A stretch of DNA of 64,000 nt from JADJLQ01 sp964405735 (GCA_964405735.1 CAYOPD010000010.1:1-64000), one strand, 5' to 3'; counted from the stretch's first letter, positions 1-9,142 are shown. Made by a program: numbers and translations. Notes: a model not told the origin generated them from the sequence alone.

Positions 1-1874
1 AAAGCCAAAACAGTTATGCGGTGGTGGCCGTCGGGGCGGGCAACAAAGTGCTTGCCTTGACCTCGGGCGGCGGATTTATTGATTTTGAAAGATTCCCAAT
101 CGGACAAAGCAGGGTTTATGGCATTTCCTACACCGGTAACCTTAGAATCGGAGTGGATTCTGTTTTTACAGGGGCACTGAGTACGGATTGTTATTCCGTG
201 ACCTCAAATTTTGTAACTGTTCTTCAGGATGTAGCCAAAGGGGGTACAGTCAGTTTGGCTGATGGATCAGCCAGTTTTTTTATCTGCCCCGGAGAAGCAA
301 GTCCAAGCACGATAAATCTCGTCAGTAACGGTGCGAGCAATTCACCCTATCAATACGTGCTCACCACAGAATCCGGAACCGTCCTGGACTTTTTAGCCAA
401 TGACACCCTGCCGCTGGCGACGGGCACCCTGACCTCCATGCGGGTTTACGGGGTTGCTTATACAGGCAATATCGTGATCTCCAAAGCCAGTAATTTGTTT
501 GTCTCGGCATTTTCAGACGGTTGTTTCAACGTGTCCAGCAATTTTGTTCGGGTTATCCGTGATTTACCCAGGGGAGGGGGAGTGCGGCTTCCGGACGGGA
601 GCAACAAAGAATTGTTTTGTCCATCTGACACCCAATCCAGGACCCTGGAAGTGCGAACAGTCAACACTTCGCAGAACCCTTATAACCTGGTGATGACGGA
701 CAGTAACCTGGTGGTACAGGCTATCACCACGGACTTCAAATTCAATTTTGACGGCTACCCGGAAGGCCAGTATTTTATTTATGGGGTATCTTTCATCGGG
801 GAGAGGACACTTGATTTTGGGGATTTACTTGATTTTTCTGAATATTCCACGGGTTGCTTCACTTTCAGTTCCAATTTTATCCAGGTCACGATCGGGATGA
901 TCGATGGAGGGATGCTCACTTCATCAGAAGGTTCTGACATCGCTTTTGTATGCCCTGCCAATCTGGACCTGGACATCATCCGGATCATTCCACAGAATGC
1001 CAAATCACTGGGATATCTGTATGTCATTACCGACGACAAAAATATTATCCAGGAATTCAGTTCCTCCGATCAGATCAATTTTGGCAGTGGGGTGATCAAT
1101 ACAACGAGCCGTGTATATGGGGTTGCTTACAAGGGTGAATTCCTTGCCAAAGTCAACCAAAATGCGTTGCAGGCGGTTTATTCCAGCCAGTGTTTTGACC
1201 TGACCAGCAATTTTGTGACCATCCGGAAGACAGTCCCTCCGCCTCACCGGATCCAAACGAATACAAAGGATAGTGTGCTTACATTCTGCCGAACCGATGG
1301 GCGCGAGGATACCGCCCGATTGTCCACTTCGGATTCCGTAGGGTTCAAGACAGCCTATATTCTGTTGGATTCAACTTCCAAAATATTGAGAATTTCCTCC
1401 GTTCAATCCATGATTTTTAATCAGGAGGATACCGGCACTTACCGGCTATATTCCTCAATTTATACTGGCAGGTTGCTGATCAGTCCCGGACTGACCCTGA
1501 TTCCGGGCCTGTCCGTGTCTGATGATTGTTTTTCCTTGTCTTCCAATTTTCTCACCATCCGGATTGTAAACGATGGCCCTGCCTGTATAATCACTTCCGC
1601 GAAACAAGAAGAATGGTACACGGGATTTAATCTTTATCCGAATCCGACGAAAGAAGAAATTCGGGTTGAATTTAACCTGCGCCACACAAAGGGAACGGAG
1701 GGTCGGCTGGACATTATCGATTTGGCCGGCAGAAAAGTGCTGACGATGCCTCTGAAACTGGAGGCAAGAAACCTGTTTACAGTTCCGCTTACCAGGCTGG
1801 AATCAGGAATCTACCTTATGAATATCCGTGCAGGGGGGCATAAGGCAAGCCGGAAATTGATTATCGGGAAATAA
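1..1874 (+). CDS. Secreted repeat protein with type A T9SS sorting domain (5' end outside window)
   Basis: The reading frame is open to the left window edge, so the GTG at 21 is probably internal and the N-terminus is missing. The visible ~620 residues contain about five diverged copies of a ~115-120 residue module. Each copy has a stretch like RVYGxSYTG followed about 30 residues later by a CFxLSSNFVxV-type motif, and a CP or CR cysteine stands at the start of several units. The last ~85 residues form a type A T9SS C-terminal domain: NLYPNPTKEEIRVEF, then a DLAGRKV strand, ending SRKLIIGK. Known for this tail type: the protein is exported across the outer membrane by the T9SS and the tail is cleaved off. 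I do not recognise the repeat module; a beta-sandwich adhesin is only a guess. Confidence 0.8.
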   Translation, partial: SQNSYAVVAVGAGNKVLALTSGGGFIDFERFPIGQSRVYGISYTGNLRIGVDSVFTGALSTDCYSVTSNFVTVLQDVAKGGTVSLADGSASFFICPGEASPSTINLVSNGASNSPYQYVLTTESGTVLDFLANDTLPLATGTLTSMRVYGVAYTGNIVISKASNLFVSAFSDGCFNVSSNFVRVIRDLPRGGGVRLPDGSNKELFCPSDTQSRTLEVRTVNTSQNPYNLVMTDSNLVVQAITTDFKFNFDGYPEGQYFIYGVSFIGERTLDFGDLLDFSEYSTGCFTFSSNFIQVTIGMIDGGMLTSSEGSDIAFVCPANLDLDIIRIIPQNAKSLGYLYVITDDKNIIQEFSSSDQINFGSGVINTTSRVYGVAYKGEFLAKVNQNALQAVYSSQCFDLTSNFVTIRKTVPPPHRIQTNTKDSVLTFCRTDGREDTARLSTSDSVGFKTAYILLDSTSKILRISSVQSMIFNQEDTGTYRLYSSIYTGRLLISPGLTLIPGLSVSDDCFSLSSNFLTIRIVNDGPACIITSAKQEEWYTGFNLYPNPTKEEIRVEFNLRHTKGTEGRLDIIDLAGRKVLTMPLKLEARNLFTVPLTRLESGIYLMNIRAGGHKASRKLIIGK

Positions 1875-1898
1875 TGCGTCGCCCGGTAAAGAAAGGGC

Positions 1899-2285
1899 TT
1901 AAGCTTCGGTGGCCTCGGCCTCGACTTTGGCACCTACAGCCTGTTTCTTCTCTTTAATGCGGGCTTTTTTGCCGGAGAGTGTACGCAGATAATACAATTT
2001 AGACCTCCGGACCTTTCCTTTTTTCAAAAGGGTGATGTCCACGATACTGGGTGAATTCAGCGGGAAAATGCGTTCCACTCCGACTCCATTGGAAATTTTA
2101 CGGATGCAGATGGTTTTTGTCCTTCCGCTACCTGTAATCTTAATCACGTCCCCTTTGAAATTCTGGATCCGCTCTTTATCACCCTCAATGATTTTATAGC
2201 TGATGTTGACATTGTCTCCCGGCTTTACAGCCTCACTCGAACGATCTTTCAGCAACTGCTCCTGGACAAATTGAATCGGGTTCAT
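1899..2285 (-). CDS. rplS: 50S ribosomal protein L19
   Basis: 128 residues starting MNPIQFVQEQ. The sequence is typical of L19: a KPGDNVNISYKI strand, a region like ERIQNFKGDVIKITG, a basic IRKISNGVGVERIFPLNSP segment, and a YYLRTLSGKKARIKEK C-terminal region. It is about ten residues longer than the E. coli protein because of an acidic/alanine-rich tail (AKVEAEATEA). L19 sits at the 30S-50S interface of the ribosome. The gene is alone here, without the rpsP-rimM-trmD neighbours seen in many other bacteria, and converges on the secreted repeat protein with only 24 nt between the two stop codons. Confidence 0.97.
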   Translation of the reverse strand: MNPIQFVQEQLLKDRSSEAVKPGDNVNISYKIIEGDKERIQNFKGDVIKITGSGRTKTICIRKISNGVGVERIFPLNSPSIVDITLLKKGKVRRSKLYYLRTLSGKKARIKEKKQAVGAKVEAEATEA

Positions 2286-2303
2286 CTTTTAAAATTTAGG
2301 GTG

Positions 2304-2311
2304 CAAAAATA
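2304..2311 (-). promoter_or_regulatory. Candidate -7 promoter element of rplS
   Basis: On the minus strand this reads TATTTTTG, a match to the Bacteroidota -7 consensus TAnnTTTG, 18 nt before the rplS start codon. I do not see a good -33 TTG at the usual spacing. Apart from this and the element at 2511, the 239 bp between rplS and the next gene show no feature I can support. Confidence 0.55.
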
Positions 2312-2510
2312 ACATTTTCAGTTGTTTTTCACTAGATTATTTTACAAATTCCTGTCGACCTCATTGGGCCTCATACCGCCACGGTAAAGGATGTCAGGCT
2401 TTTTTTCGGCGCTGGCAGGATCCACTATGATCGGGAGAGCCTGAAAATGAGATCCTTGTAAAAAATCAACTCCCTGCAATCCTATCCGTCCGGGTTAGGT
2501 GGGCCTGTAT

Positions 2511-2518
2511 TATCTTTG
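2511..2518 (+). promoter_or_regulatory. Candidate -7 promoter element next to the DUF1599 gene
   Basis: TATCTTTG fits TAnnTTTG exactly and ends only 6 nt before the ATG at 2525. If it is used, the transcript would start at or within a few bases of the start codon. It overlaps the in-frame TTG at 2516, which argues for ATG 2525 as the real start. Confidence 0.5.
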
Positions 2519-2524
2519 AGGCGA

Positions 2525-3082
2525 ATGAACCAAACGTCCAGGCAGTATCTGAAAGTCCTTGAGGAGGCAAGGCAATTGTTTATAAAAAAAAACAAGGACT
2601 ATGGAACCGCCTGGAGAGTGCTCCGTCCATCCTCCATCACCGATCAGATCTACATCAAGGCAGCCAGGATCCGCTCGATCGACACCAAAAAAGAACAAAA
2701 AATCGGTGACAGCATCGAAAACGAGTTCATCGGTATTGTCAACTATTGCCTTATGGCGCTGATCCTGCTGCGGTCAGAGGAAGGAAAGGCCCCGGACCAT
2801 CTCACCCGGGACAATGTGTTGCCCTATTTTGATGCGTGTGCAGACGAGGTTTTCCGGCTGATGGAAGCCAAAAATTACGATTATGACGAAGTATGGCGGT
2901 CCATGAGGGTTTCTTCGATGACCGACTTGATCCTCATGAAAATCATCCGGATAAAGGAAATCGAGGACCGGGATTCGGACAGCCTGAACTCCGAAGGCGT
3001 GGATGCCAATTACATGGACATCATGAATTACGCTATTTTTGCCCTCATTCTTCTCCATGAATCCCACACGCCAAACTTCTAA
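2525..3082 (+). CDS. Tandem-duplicated DUF1599 family protein
   Basis: 185 residues when started at ATG 2525; a TTG three codons upstream is open but lies inside a promoter-like element. The protein consists of two similar halves. Half one has KNKDYGTAWRVLRPSSITDQI, then FIGIVNYCLMALILL. Half two has KNYDYDEVWRSMRVSSMTDLI, then YMDIMNYAIFALILL. This matches the DUF1599 family found in many Bacteroidota; its biochemical role is not established to my knowledge, although relatives have been linked to nucleotide modification. It stands 3 nt before the DoxX-type gene, a pairing I associate with Bacteroidota genomes, so the two are probably co-transcribed. Confidence 0.85.
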   Translation: MNQTSRQYLKVLEEARQLFIKKNKDYGTAWRVLRPSSITDQIYIKAARIRSIDTKKEQKIGDSIENEFIGIVNYCLMALILLRSEEGKAPDHLTRDNVLPYFDACADEVFRLMEAKNYDYDEVWRSMRVSSMTDLILMKIIRIKEIEDRDSDSLNSEGVDANYMDIMNYAIFALILLHESHTPNF

Positions 3083-3085
3083 ACC

Positions 3086-4561
3086 ATGACCTTAAGTACC
3101 TTGATCATTGCCTTTGCCATAGCCGGGGGGCTGCTGACCTTCCTGATCAGCCAAAAGGTGAAACAACCCAAATCCTGGCTGATCTCCTTCCTGCAAAATT
3201 TCTGCGGGGTATGGTTTATCTTCTCCGGGCTGGTGAAAGCGGTGGACCCGATGGGCACTGCCTTCAAAATGGAACAATATTTTGCGGCGTTTCAGCAAAC
3301 CTTTGAACCCACCTGGCTGGGTTTTATTGCACCTGTATTTCCCTGGATGGCCCAATCGGCCGTGACGATTTCCATCCTGATGATCATTCTCGAGATCCTG
3401 GTGGGCGTGGCCCTCATCATCGGGTTCAAACCCAAACTGACAGCCTGGGTGTTTTTCCTCCTTCTCGTTTTCTTTACACTACTCACCGGGTTCACCTACC
3501 TGACCGGATATGTGCCTTCGAATACAAACTTCTTTGAACTCAAAGCCTGGGGGGATTTCGAACCCCTGCAGATGCGGGTTTCGGATTGCGGTTGTTTTGG
3601 TGATTTTCTTAAACTGGACCCCAAAGTCTCTTTCCTGAAAGACCTTGGTCTGCTGGTGCCGGCCATTGTTTTTCTTATCTGGACCCGCCTGGAACACCAG
3701 TTGTGGACTCCTTTCACCCGTTTTTTGTTTGTACTCCTCGCCGGATTCGGCTCCTGGGGATTTTGCCATTACAATACCTATGTGAACGAGCCCCTGTGGG
3801 ATTTCCGTGCTTTCCGTGTTGGTTCGGACATCGCCACTACGCGTAAAACAGAACTGGAGGCCGCACAACAGGTAAAGATTGAATTTGCCGAGCTCAAGAA
3901 TAAAAAAACCCAGGCCATCACCCGCATCGCGTATGCGGAATACATGAAGGAGTTCAAAAAATATCCCAAAGAGGACTGGGATACCAAATTTGTCTATGCG
4001 GAATCCAAGGTGCCCAAGACCAAAGTGAGTGATTTTATCATTCTTGATTCCAGCGGCACCGATATCACGGAAGTGCTGCTTAATGAAAAAGGGTATTCGC
4101 TCATGATCAATGCCTACAAAGTGCATGGCCAGGTTCAGGAGGTCAAGACCAGCGTTTCGGATACCGCATTTTCCGATAGCCTGGTGATCACGGGCCTGGA
4201 TACCCTCAGGTACCGGAATGTAAAAGAGGTGGTTCACCGCGAATCTTTAGTTACGCATTTTATGGCGGATGCTGACGAAGCCGCCCTGTTCCGGGATCAG
4301 ATCAATCCCCTGGTGCACGGTTTTCTCGAGAAAGGGGTCAAGGTGTTTGCAGTGACCGGAGGGCTCGGAACCGCTCAGATGCGCGACTTTGCCCTGCAGA
4401 CCGGTGCGAGGTATCCCATTCATCAGGCCGACGACATCCTTCTAAAGACGATCATGCGATCCAATCCGGGCCTGATCCTGTGGAAAGACGGCAAAATCGT
4501 GGACAAATGGCATTACCGGCATCTTCCTACTCCGGAAACGCTCGGGCGGAAAATGAAATAA
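3086..4561 (+). CDS. DoxX-type integral membrane protein with C-terminal thioredoxin-like domain
   Basis: 491 residues. The first ~250 contain about five to six hydrophobic segments, including FCGVWFIFSGLVKAVDPMG, which resembles the DoxX/MauE superfamily, plus a short loop motif SDCGCFGDFLKLDP. The soluble C-terminal half ends in a thioredoxin-like pattern (AVTGGLGTAQMRDFALQTG followed by PGLILWKDGKIVDKWHYRHLP) but has no CxxC at the expected place, so a redox role is unproven. The family is conserved in Bacteroidota, usually next to DUF1599 and often followed by tpiA; tpiA is absent here. Function unknown; an inner-membrane location is inferred from the hydrophobic segments. Confidence 0.85.
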   Translation: MTLSTLIIAFAIAGGLLTFLISQKVKQPKSWLISFLQNFCGVWFIFSGLVKAVDPMGTAFKMEQYFAAFQQTFEPTWLGFIAPVFPWMAQSAVTISILMIILEILVGVALIIGFKPKLTAWVFFLLLVFFTLLTGFTYLTGYVPSNTNFFELKAWGDFEPLQMRVSDCGCFGDFLKLDPKVSFLKDLGLLVPAIVFLIWTRLEHQLWTPFTRFLFVLLAGFGSWGFCHYNTYVNEPLWDFRAFRVGSDIATTRKTELEAAQQVKIEFAELKNKKTQAITRIAYAEYMKEFKKYPKEDWDTKFVYAESKVPKTKVSDFIILDSSGTDITEVLLNEKGYSLMINAYKVHGQVQEVKTSVSDTAFSDSLVITGLDTLRYRNVKEVVHRESLVTHFMADADEAALFRDQINPLVHGFLEKGVKVFAVTGGLGTAQMRDFALQTGARYPIHQADDILLKTIMRSNPGLILWKDGKIVDKWHYRHLPTPETLGRKMK

Positions 4562-4580
4562 CCGGAAACGGCTGATCCTG

Positions 4581-4607
4581 CGGGCTGGTGAATAAGCCCG
4601 ATCTTTT
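4581..4607 (+). terminator. Weak hairpin terminator candidate
   Basis: A 6-bp stem CGGGCT/AGCCCG with an 8-nt loop is followed by ATCTTTT, 20 nt after the DoxX-type gene and before the nusB promoter element. The stem is short and the T-run weak. Confidence 0.4.
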
Positions 4608-4633
4608 CATGGAACTCACATTCAATATTTAAC

Positions 4634-4641
4634 TATATTTG
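4634..4641 (+). promoter_or_regulatory. Candidate -7 promoter element of the nusB-guaA operon
   Basis: TATATTTG matches TAnnTTTG 27 nt before the nusB ATG. It probably drives nusB, guaA, the lipoprotein gene and trmH, which follow with tiny gaps or overlaps. Confidence 0.55.
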
Positions 4642-4668
4642 TACGTTCAGAAGTGACGACAACAACCC

Positions 4669-5604
4669 ATGCTTAGTAGGAGAAATTTACGTGTGAAGGT
4701 GATGCAGATCCTGTTTGCCAGAAACCGGGATGCGTTTATCCAGGAAGCCCATCTTCCGAAAATGTTAGATCAGTCTCTCCGGCAATCCTTTGATTTGTAC
4801 CTTTTTCAACTCTATCTGATACAGAAGATCTGCGAACAGGCCAAAAACGTAGCCGATAAAATTCAAAACAAATACCTGCCTACCACAGAGGATAAAAATT
4901 TCGAAGCCATCCTGTACGAAAATCCGCTGATCCAGAACCTGGTTCAGAATAAAAAACTGCAGAAACTATTTGCTAAGTCAGAATTTGACAAATGGGTGGA
5001 AGAGGACGTTTTTAAAAAAATCTACAGCGAATTCGCCAAACTCGAATGGTACAAGGCTTATTCCGATAAATCTACTGCGGAAAAGCATCACCTCGAAACC
5101 CTGCTTGAACTGTACCGTTTTTTACGTAAAAACGAACTTTTCAACGAAATCGTTGAAGATCAGTTGTACAACTGGGAAGACGATGACTCGCTCATCATCG
5201 GGGCTATCAAAAAAACCCTAAAGGCCTTACCGTCCTCTGAAGAATTTTATAAAGAATTTATGGTTACGGAGGAAGAGACCCTGCTCTTCGGAAAGACCCT
5301 CCTGAAGATGGTCATCGAACAAGAAGATGAACTTTCCGGGATCATCAAACCCACCCTCAAGAACTGGGATTCGGAACGGGTGGCTATCGTAGACATGATC
5401 CTTCTAAAAATGGCGGTTTGCGAGTTTCTTTATTTCAATACGATTCCAACCAAAGCCACCATCAACGAATACGTGGAACTCTCCAAACTCTATTCCACCC
5501 CCAAAAGCAAAGACTTTATCAACGGAGTCCTGGACCGGATCATGAAAGACCTGACCGAATCCAACCGGATCCAAAAAGCGGGCAGGGGGCTGCTTGCTGA
5601 ATAA
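4669..5604 (+). CDS. nusB: Transcription antitermination factor NusB, long Bacteroidota form
   Basis: 311 residues, more than twice the ~140 of E. coli NusB. The C-terminal ~110 residues carry the family signature: an FGKTLLKMV helix, WDSERVAIVDMILLKMAVCEFL, IPTKATINEYVELSKLYSTPKSKDFINGVLD. The N-terminus begins RRNLRVKVMQILFA, which is also NusB-like (R-x-A-M-Q-x-L), so the canonical domain appears split by a ~170-residue mostly helical, charged insertion. NusB binds boxA RNA with NusE (S10) during rRNA transcription. Bacteroidota NusB proteins are commonly this long. guaA starts one nucleotide after the stop codon. Confidence 0.9.
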   Translation: MLSRRNLRVKVMQILFARNRDAFIQEAHLPKMLDQSLRQSFDLYLFQLYLIQKICEQAKNVADKIQNKYLPTTEDKNFEAILYENPLIQNLVQNKKLQKLFAKSEFDKWVEEDVFKKIYSEFAKLEWYKAYSDKSTAEKHHLETLLELYRFLRKNELFNEIVEDQLYNWEDDDSLIIGAIKKTLKALPSSEEFYKEFMVTEEETLLFGKTLLKMVIEQEDELSGIIKPTLKNWDSERVAIVDMILLKMAVCEFLYFNTIPTKATINEYVELSKLYSTPKSKDFINGVLDRIMKDLTESNRIQKAGRGLLAE

Positions 5605-5605
5605 T

Positions 5606-7138
5606 ATGCATGAGCAGGTTCTGATCCTGGATTTTGGTTCCCAATATACCCAGTTGATAGCCAGGCGCGTCCGGGAACTCAATATTTTTTGTGAAATTAA
5701 GCCCTACCATCAATACCAGATTAGCGACCAGACACGGGCTGTTATCTTATCGGGCAGCCCTTTTTCCGTCAGAGATACTAATGCCTTGCGAATACCCCTG
5801 GAGCAGGTAATGGGCCGTGTCCCCGTATTGGCGGTCTGTTATGGGGCTCAGCTCCTGGCCGACTCCCTTGGAGGAAGCGTGGTCAAATCGGATCATCGGG
5901 AATACGGCAAGGCTTCACTGCATGTATTGGACGGAACGGATCCGTTTTTCAATCTGGTGGACAACGGGTCCCAGGTGTGGATGTCCCATGCGGATACCGT
6001 ACAGGACCTGCCTCCTCATTTTAACCTGCTGGCCTCCACGGATTCCATCCGCGTAGCCGCTTTCAAGTCAGATCACTATGGCGAGCCTGTTTATGCCATC
6101 CAGTTTCATCCAGAAGTCACCCATTCCCTGCAAGGCAAACAGATGCTGCAAAATTTCCTCTACAAAATCAGCGGCCTGAGGGGAGACTGGACGCCCAGCG
6201 CCTTCATTGAGGAGCAGGTGGAAATGATAAACCGTACGGTCGGGGACGACCATGTCCTCATGGCCATTTCAGGAGGGGTCGACAGTACCGTAGCGGCTGC
6301 GCTCATTCACCGTGCCATTGGCCCAAGGCTTCATGGGTTTTACATTGACCATGGGCTGATGCGGGAAGGGGAGTCCGAAAAGGTGATGACCCTTTATCAC
6401 CAGCATGGTTATAATGTGAAAAAGGTGGATGCCGCCGGTTATTTTTTGAAAGCCCTCCACGGGGTCAGCGACCCGGAAACAAAACGCAAAATCATCGGTA
6501 AATCATTCATTGACGTATTTGAACAGGAAGCAAGGGCCCTGAGCGGGGTCAAATGGCTGGCCCAGGGCACCATATATCCGGATGTCATTGAATCCATCTC
6601 GGTGCACGGGCCGGCAGTGACCATCAAGTCGCACCACAATGTGGGGGGCCTGCCAGAAAAACTGCACCTCAGGGTGCTGGAACCCCTCCGTATGCTTTTT
6701 AAAGATGAAGTGCGCCGGATTGGGGCTGAGCTTGGCATTCCACAGACCATCCTGGGAAGGCATCCTTTCCCGGGTCCCGGGCTGGCCATTCGCATCCTCA
6801 GCGATATCACCCCGGAAAAAATTGCCATATTGCAGAAAGCCGATGAAATCTATATCTCATTGCTTAAAAAACACAATCTTTATGATTCTATTTGGCAGGC
6901 CGGGGCCATCCTGCTCCCGGTAAGGTCAGTAGGGGTGATGGGGGATGAACGCACTTATGAATATACCCTGGCCCTGAGAGCAGTGAATTCGATGGATGGA
7001 ATGACGGCAGAGTGGAGCAGGCTTCCCTATGAATTCCTGGCCGAAGTATCCAATGAAATTATAAATAAAGTAAAAGGCATAAACAGAGTCGTCTATGATG
7101 TCAGCACAAAACCGCCGGCTACCATTGAATGGGAATAA
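5606..7138 (+). CDS. guaA: GMP synthase, glutamine-hydrolysing
   Basis: 510 residues from ATG 5606; the frame extends to a TTG at 5594 but that lies inside nusB. The N-terminal glutamine amidotransferase domain has ILDFGSQYTQLIARR, nucleophile Cys78 in AVCYGAQ and the His-Glu pair in QFHPEVTHS. The ATP-pyrophosphatase domain follows with P-loop AISGGVDSTVAAA near residue 220, and the C-terminal dimerisation domain ends IEWE. It converts XMP to GMP using glutamine and ATP. It is the second gene of the nusB operon, and the next gene starts inside its 3' end. Confidence 0.98.
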   Translation: MHEQVLILDFGSQYTQLIARRVRELNIFCEIKPYHQYQISDQTRAVILSGSPFSVRDTNALRIPLEQVMGRVPVLAVCYGAQLLADSLGGSVVKSDHREYGKASLHVLDGTDPFFNLVDNGSQVWMSHADTVQDLPPHFNLLASTDSIRVAAFKSDHYGEPVYAIQFHPEVTHSLQGKQMLQNFLYKISGLRGDWTPSAFIEEQVEMINRTVGDDHVLMAISGGVDSTVAAALIHRAIGPRLHGFYIDHGLMREGESEKVMTLYHQHGYNVKKVDAAGYFLKALHGVSDPETKRKIIGKSFIDVFEQEARALSGVKWLAQGTIYPDVIESISVHGPAVTIKSHHNVGGLPEKLHLRVLEPLRMLFKDEVRRIGAELGIPQTILGRHPFPGPGLAIRILSDITPEKIAILQKADEIYISLLKKHNLYDSIWQAGAILLPVRSVGVMGDERTYEYTLALRAVNSMDGMTAEWSRLPYEFLAEVSNEIINKVKGINRVVYDVSTKPPATIEWE

Positions 7139-8486
7139 GCTGCTCCTGCTGGTCAGCGTTTTGTTTATTGGTTTGATCTCCGGTTGTTCGGGGCCTAAAA
7201 AATCGACGACCGCGCCTAAGGTACCGGTACCCGTGGAAATCGCCAAAGAGGTGTATAATCCCAGGAACGGGAGATATGAGCCGGCTTCTCCATCCAATAC
7301 CCGGGTTGATACGGTTCAGTGGAAACAGGGAGATGAACCCTGGATCACCGATGAAGAGCTGAAGGTCAGTGGGGCGGACGAATTATCGGTGAAATCGGCC
7401 TATCAGATTGCCGTATTGCTTCCCCTCTCCGAAGAAGACATAAACAAAGACCTTAACAGTGAGGGCTCCGATAAATTTTTTCACTATTATGCGGGGATGA
7501 AGATGGGCTTGGCGGATATTGCCATCCAATATCCAAATATCAGTGTCCAGGCCCTGGATGTCAGCGCCAATCCTTATGCCATGCAATCGATCCTCCAATC
7601 CCAGGCCCTTCAGCAGGCTGACCTCATCATGGGTCCCCTGAGAAGGGACCATCTCAACGAAGCCGCCCGTTTCTCCCTGCAAAAAGATATTCCCGTAGCC
7701 GCACCCTGGAATGCCTTCAGGACCATAGAAAATATCAATCCGAACTACATCCTGCTGCGTTCTTCGCTCCCTACACATTGCGAAGTACTTACCCGGTACC
7801 TGCTTGAAAACTTCGACCCCAAAGATATCTGCCTGGTTGGCAGGGAAAGATTCAAGCCGCTGATGACTTATTTCCAGACGGTATTGACCGAACAAAAAGG
7901 CCAGTTACAGGCTCCTTTCAAAGAAATCCTGATCAAGGACGACTTCCGGTTTGGGGATGACTATAAATACCTGGACAGTACCAAAATCATTTATATCGTT
8001 ACCGAATATGAAGACCCCAATGTGGTTTTCAACCTGCTGCGCCACATCAACCTGATGAGAAACAACCGGCCGGTCACGGCAATCGGAATGCCTTCCTGGC
8101 AAGACTATGGCACGGATTTTATCAATTTATTTTCGCAACTGGGTGTGACCATCAGCACTTCCTCCTACCCGGATTATAGCCAGGAAAAGGTGAATGAGTT
8201 CAAAAAAGCTTTTTTCCGCCATTACCAAACTTTTCCAATGAAGGAGGCTTTTGAGGGTTATGATGCCATTCAGTACCTGGTCCAGATGCTGGCCAGGAAT
8301 GGCCGGAAATTCCACCTGAGGGAAGATCTCCAGACTTACAATGGCCTGGCCAGTTCATTCCGGCTGGAAAAAGTGATCAATACCCAGGGCCCGGTGGATG
8401 ACCGTATGAAAAATGTCATTTGTGTTGAAAACAAAGCCCTCCATATCCTCCGGTTCGAAGAGTTCAGGTTTAACATAATCAGATGA
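7095..8486 (+). CDS. Periplasmic-binding-protein-like lipoprotein
   Basis: 463 residues. The N-terminus is basic, then hydrophobic (KLLLLVSVLFIGLISGCSG) with lipobox LISGC, so it should be lipidated after Cys. From about residue 95 (YQIAVLLPLSEED) it follows the type I periplasmic-binding fold seen in branched-chain amino acid receptors and LpoA: a solute-binding-like PLRRDHLNEAARFSLQ segment, then VTAIGMPSWQDYGTDF. Relatives next to guaA in other Bacteroidota often carry an N-terminal LysM domain, which is absent here. The start (ATG 7095 or 7098) lies 41-44 nt inside guaA, an unusually long overlap; no later ATG precedes the signal peptide. Ligand unknown; an envelope or peptidoglycan role is inferred. 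Confidence 0.8.
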   Translation: MMSAQNRRLPLNGNKLLLLVSVLFIGLISGCSGPKKSTTAPKVPVPVEIAKEVYNPRNGRYEPASPSNTRVDTVQWKQGDEPWITDEELKVSGADELSVKSAYQIAVLLPLSEEDINKDLNSEGSDKFFHYYAGMKMGLADIAIQYPNISVQALDVSANPYAMQSILQSQALQQADLIMGPLRRDHLNEAARFSLQKDIPVAAPWNAFRTIENINPNYILLRSSLPTHCEVLTRYLLENFDPKDICLVGRERFKPLMTYFQTVLTEQKGQLQAPFKEILIKDDFRFGDDYKYLDSTKIIYIVTEYEDPNVVFNLLRHINLMRNNRPVTAIGMPSWQDYGTDFINLFSQLGVTISTSSYPDYSQEKVNEFKKAFFRHYQTFPMKEAFEGYDAIQYLVQMLARNGRKFHLREDLQTYNGLASSFRLEKVINTQGPVDDRMKNVICVENKALHILRFEEFRFNIIR

Positions 8487-9142
8487 ATGGCCACCTGCTG
8501 GAAAGGAGAGAACTAAAGATCCGCAGCCTGGTGGCGAAGCGCCAGTCCCATTTTACCGTCATCCTTGAAAACGTCCGTGACCCTCACAATATCGGCGCCG
8601 TCCTGCGTACCTGTGATGCGGTAGGCATCCGGGAGGTTTTCCTGGTTTACTCCGACCAGCAGGAAAGGGACAAGTTTGTCCTTGGAAAAAGGGCTTCTTC
8701 CGGAGCTCGTAAATGGGTGGATGTCTATGCGTTCAATTCCATAGGATCTGCTGTAGAGGTCTTGCGAAACAAAGGATATGAACAGATCTGGGCGACGCGG
8801 CTTGTGGAGGGCAGTAAAAGCCTTTTCGAGCTTGACCTGAGCCGGAAAGTCGCTTTATTGTTTGGCAACGAACATCTTGGCGTGAGCGAGGAAGCCGCTG
8901 CCCTGGCTGACGGAAATTTTATCATTCCGCAGGTCGGTATGGTGCAAAGCCTCAATATTTCTGTCGCCTGTGCGGTCACCCTTTACGAAGGATTCAGGCA
9001 GCGCACACTGAAAGGCTTTTATGACGACCATCCAACCTTGTCCGGAGAAGACCAGCAAAAGATGTTTGAATCCTATTCTTGCAGGGAACTGGTCCGGTAC
9101 AAAGGAAAAAATACCATCCGGCCTCCCAAAATCAAATCCTAA
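8483..9142 (+). CDS. trmH: tRNA/rRNA 2'-O-methyltransferase, TrmH-like (SPOUT)
   Basis: 219 residues, starting in an ATGA overlap with the preceding lipoprotein gene. SpoU motif 1 is VRDPHNIGAVLRTCDAVGI, motif 2 LLFGNEHLGVSEEA, motif 3 IPQVGMVQSLNISVACAV; together these build the deep-trefoil-knot SAM site. The N-terminal arrangement (VAKRQSHFTVILENVRDPHN) is closest to TrmH, which methylates the ribose of G18 in tRNA; exact substrate is inferred. It ends in a 4-nt convergent overlap with the metallo-beta-lactamase-fold gene. Confidence 0.9.
   Translation: MNGHLLERRELKIRSLVAKRQSHFTVILENVRDPHNIGAVLRTCDAVGIREVFLVYSDQQERDKFVLGKRASSGARKWVDVYAFNSIGSAVEVLRNKGYEQIWATRLVEGSKSLFELDLSRKVALLFGNEHLGVSEEAAALADGNFIIPQVGMVQSLNISVACAVTLYEGFRQRTLKGFYDDHPTLSGEDQQKMFESYSCRELVRYKGKNTIRPPKIKS

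Noticed and set aside
2525..3082. MazG-like nucleotide pyrophosphohydrolase
   Set aside because: The duplicated helical halves suggest it superficially, but the ExxE and ExxD metal motifs of MazG were not found; the KNKDYG pattern fits DUF1599.
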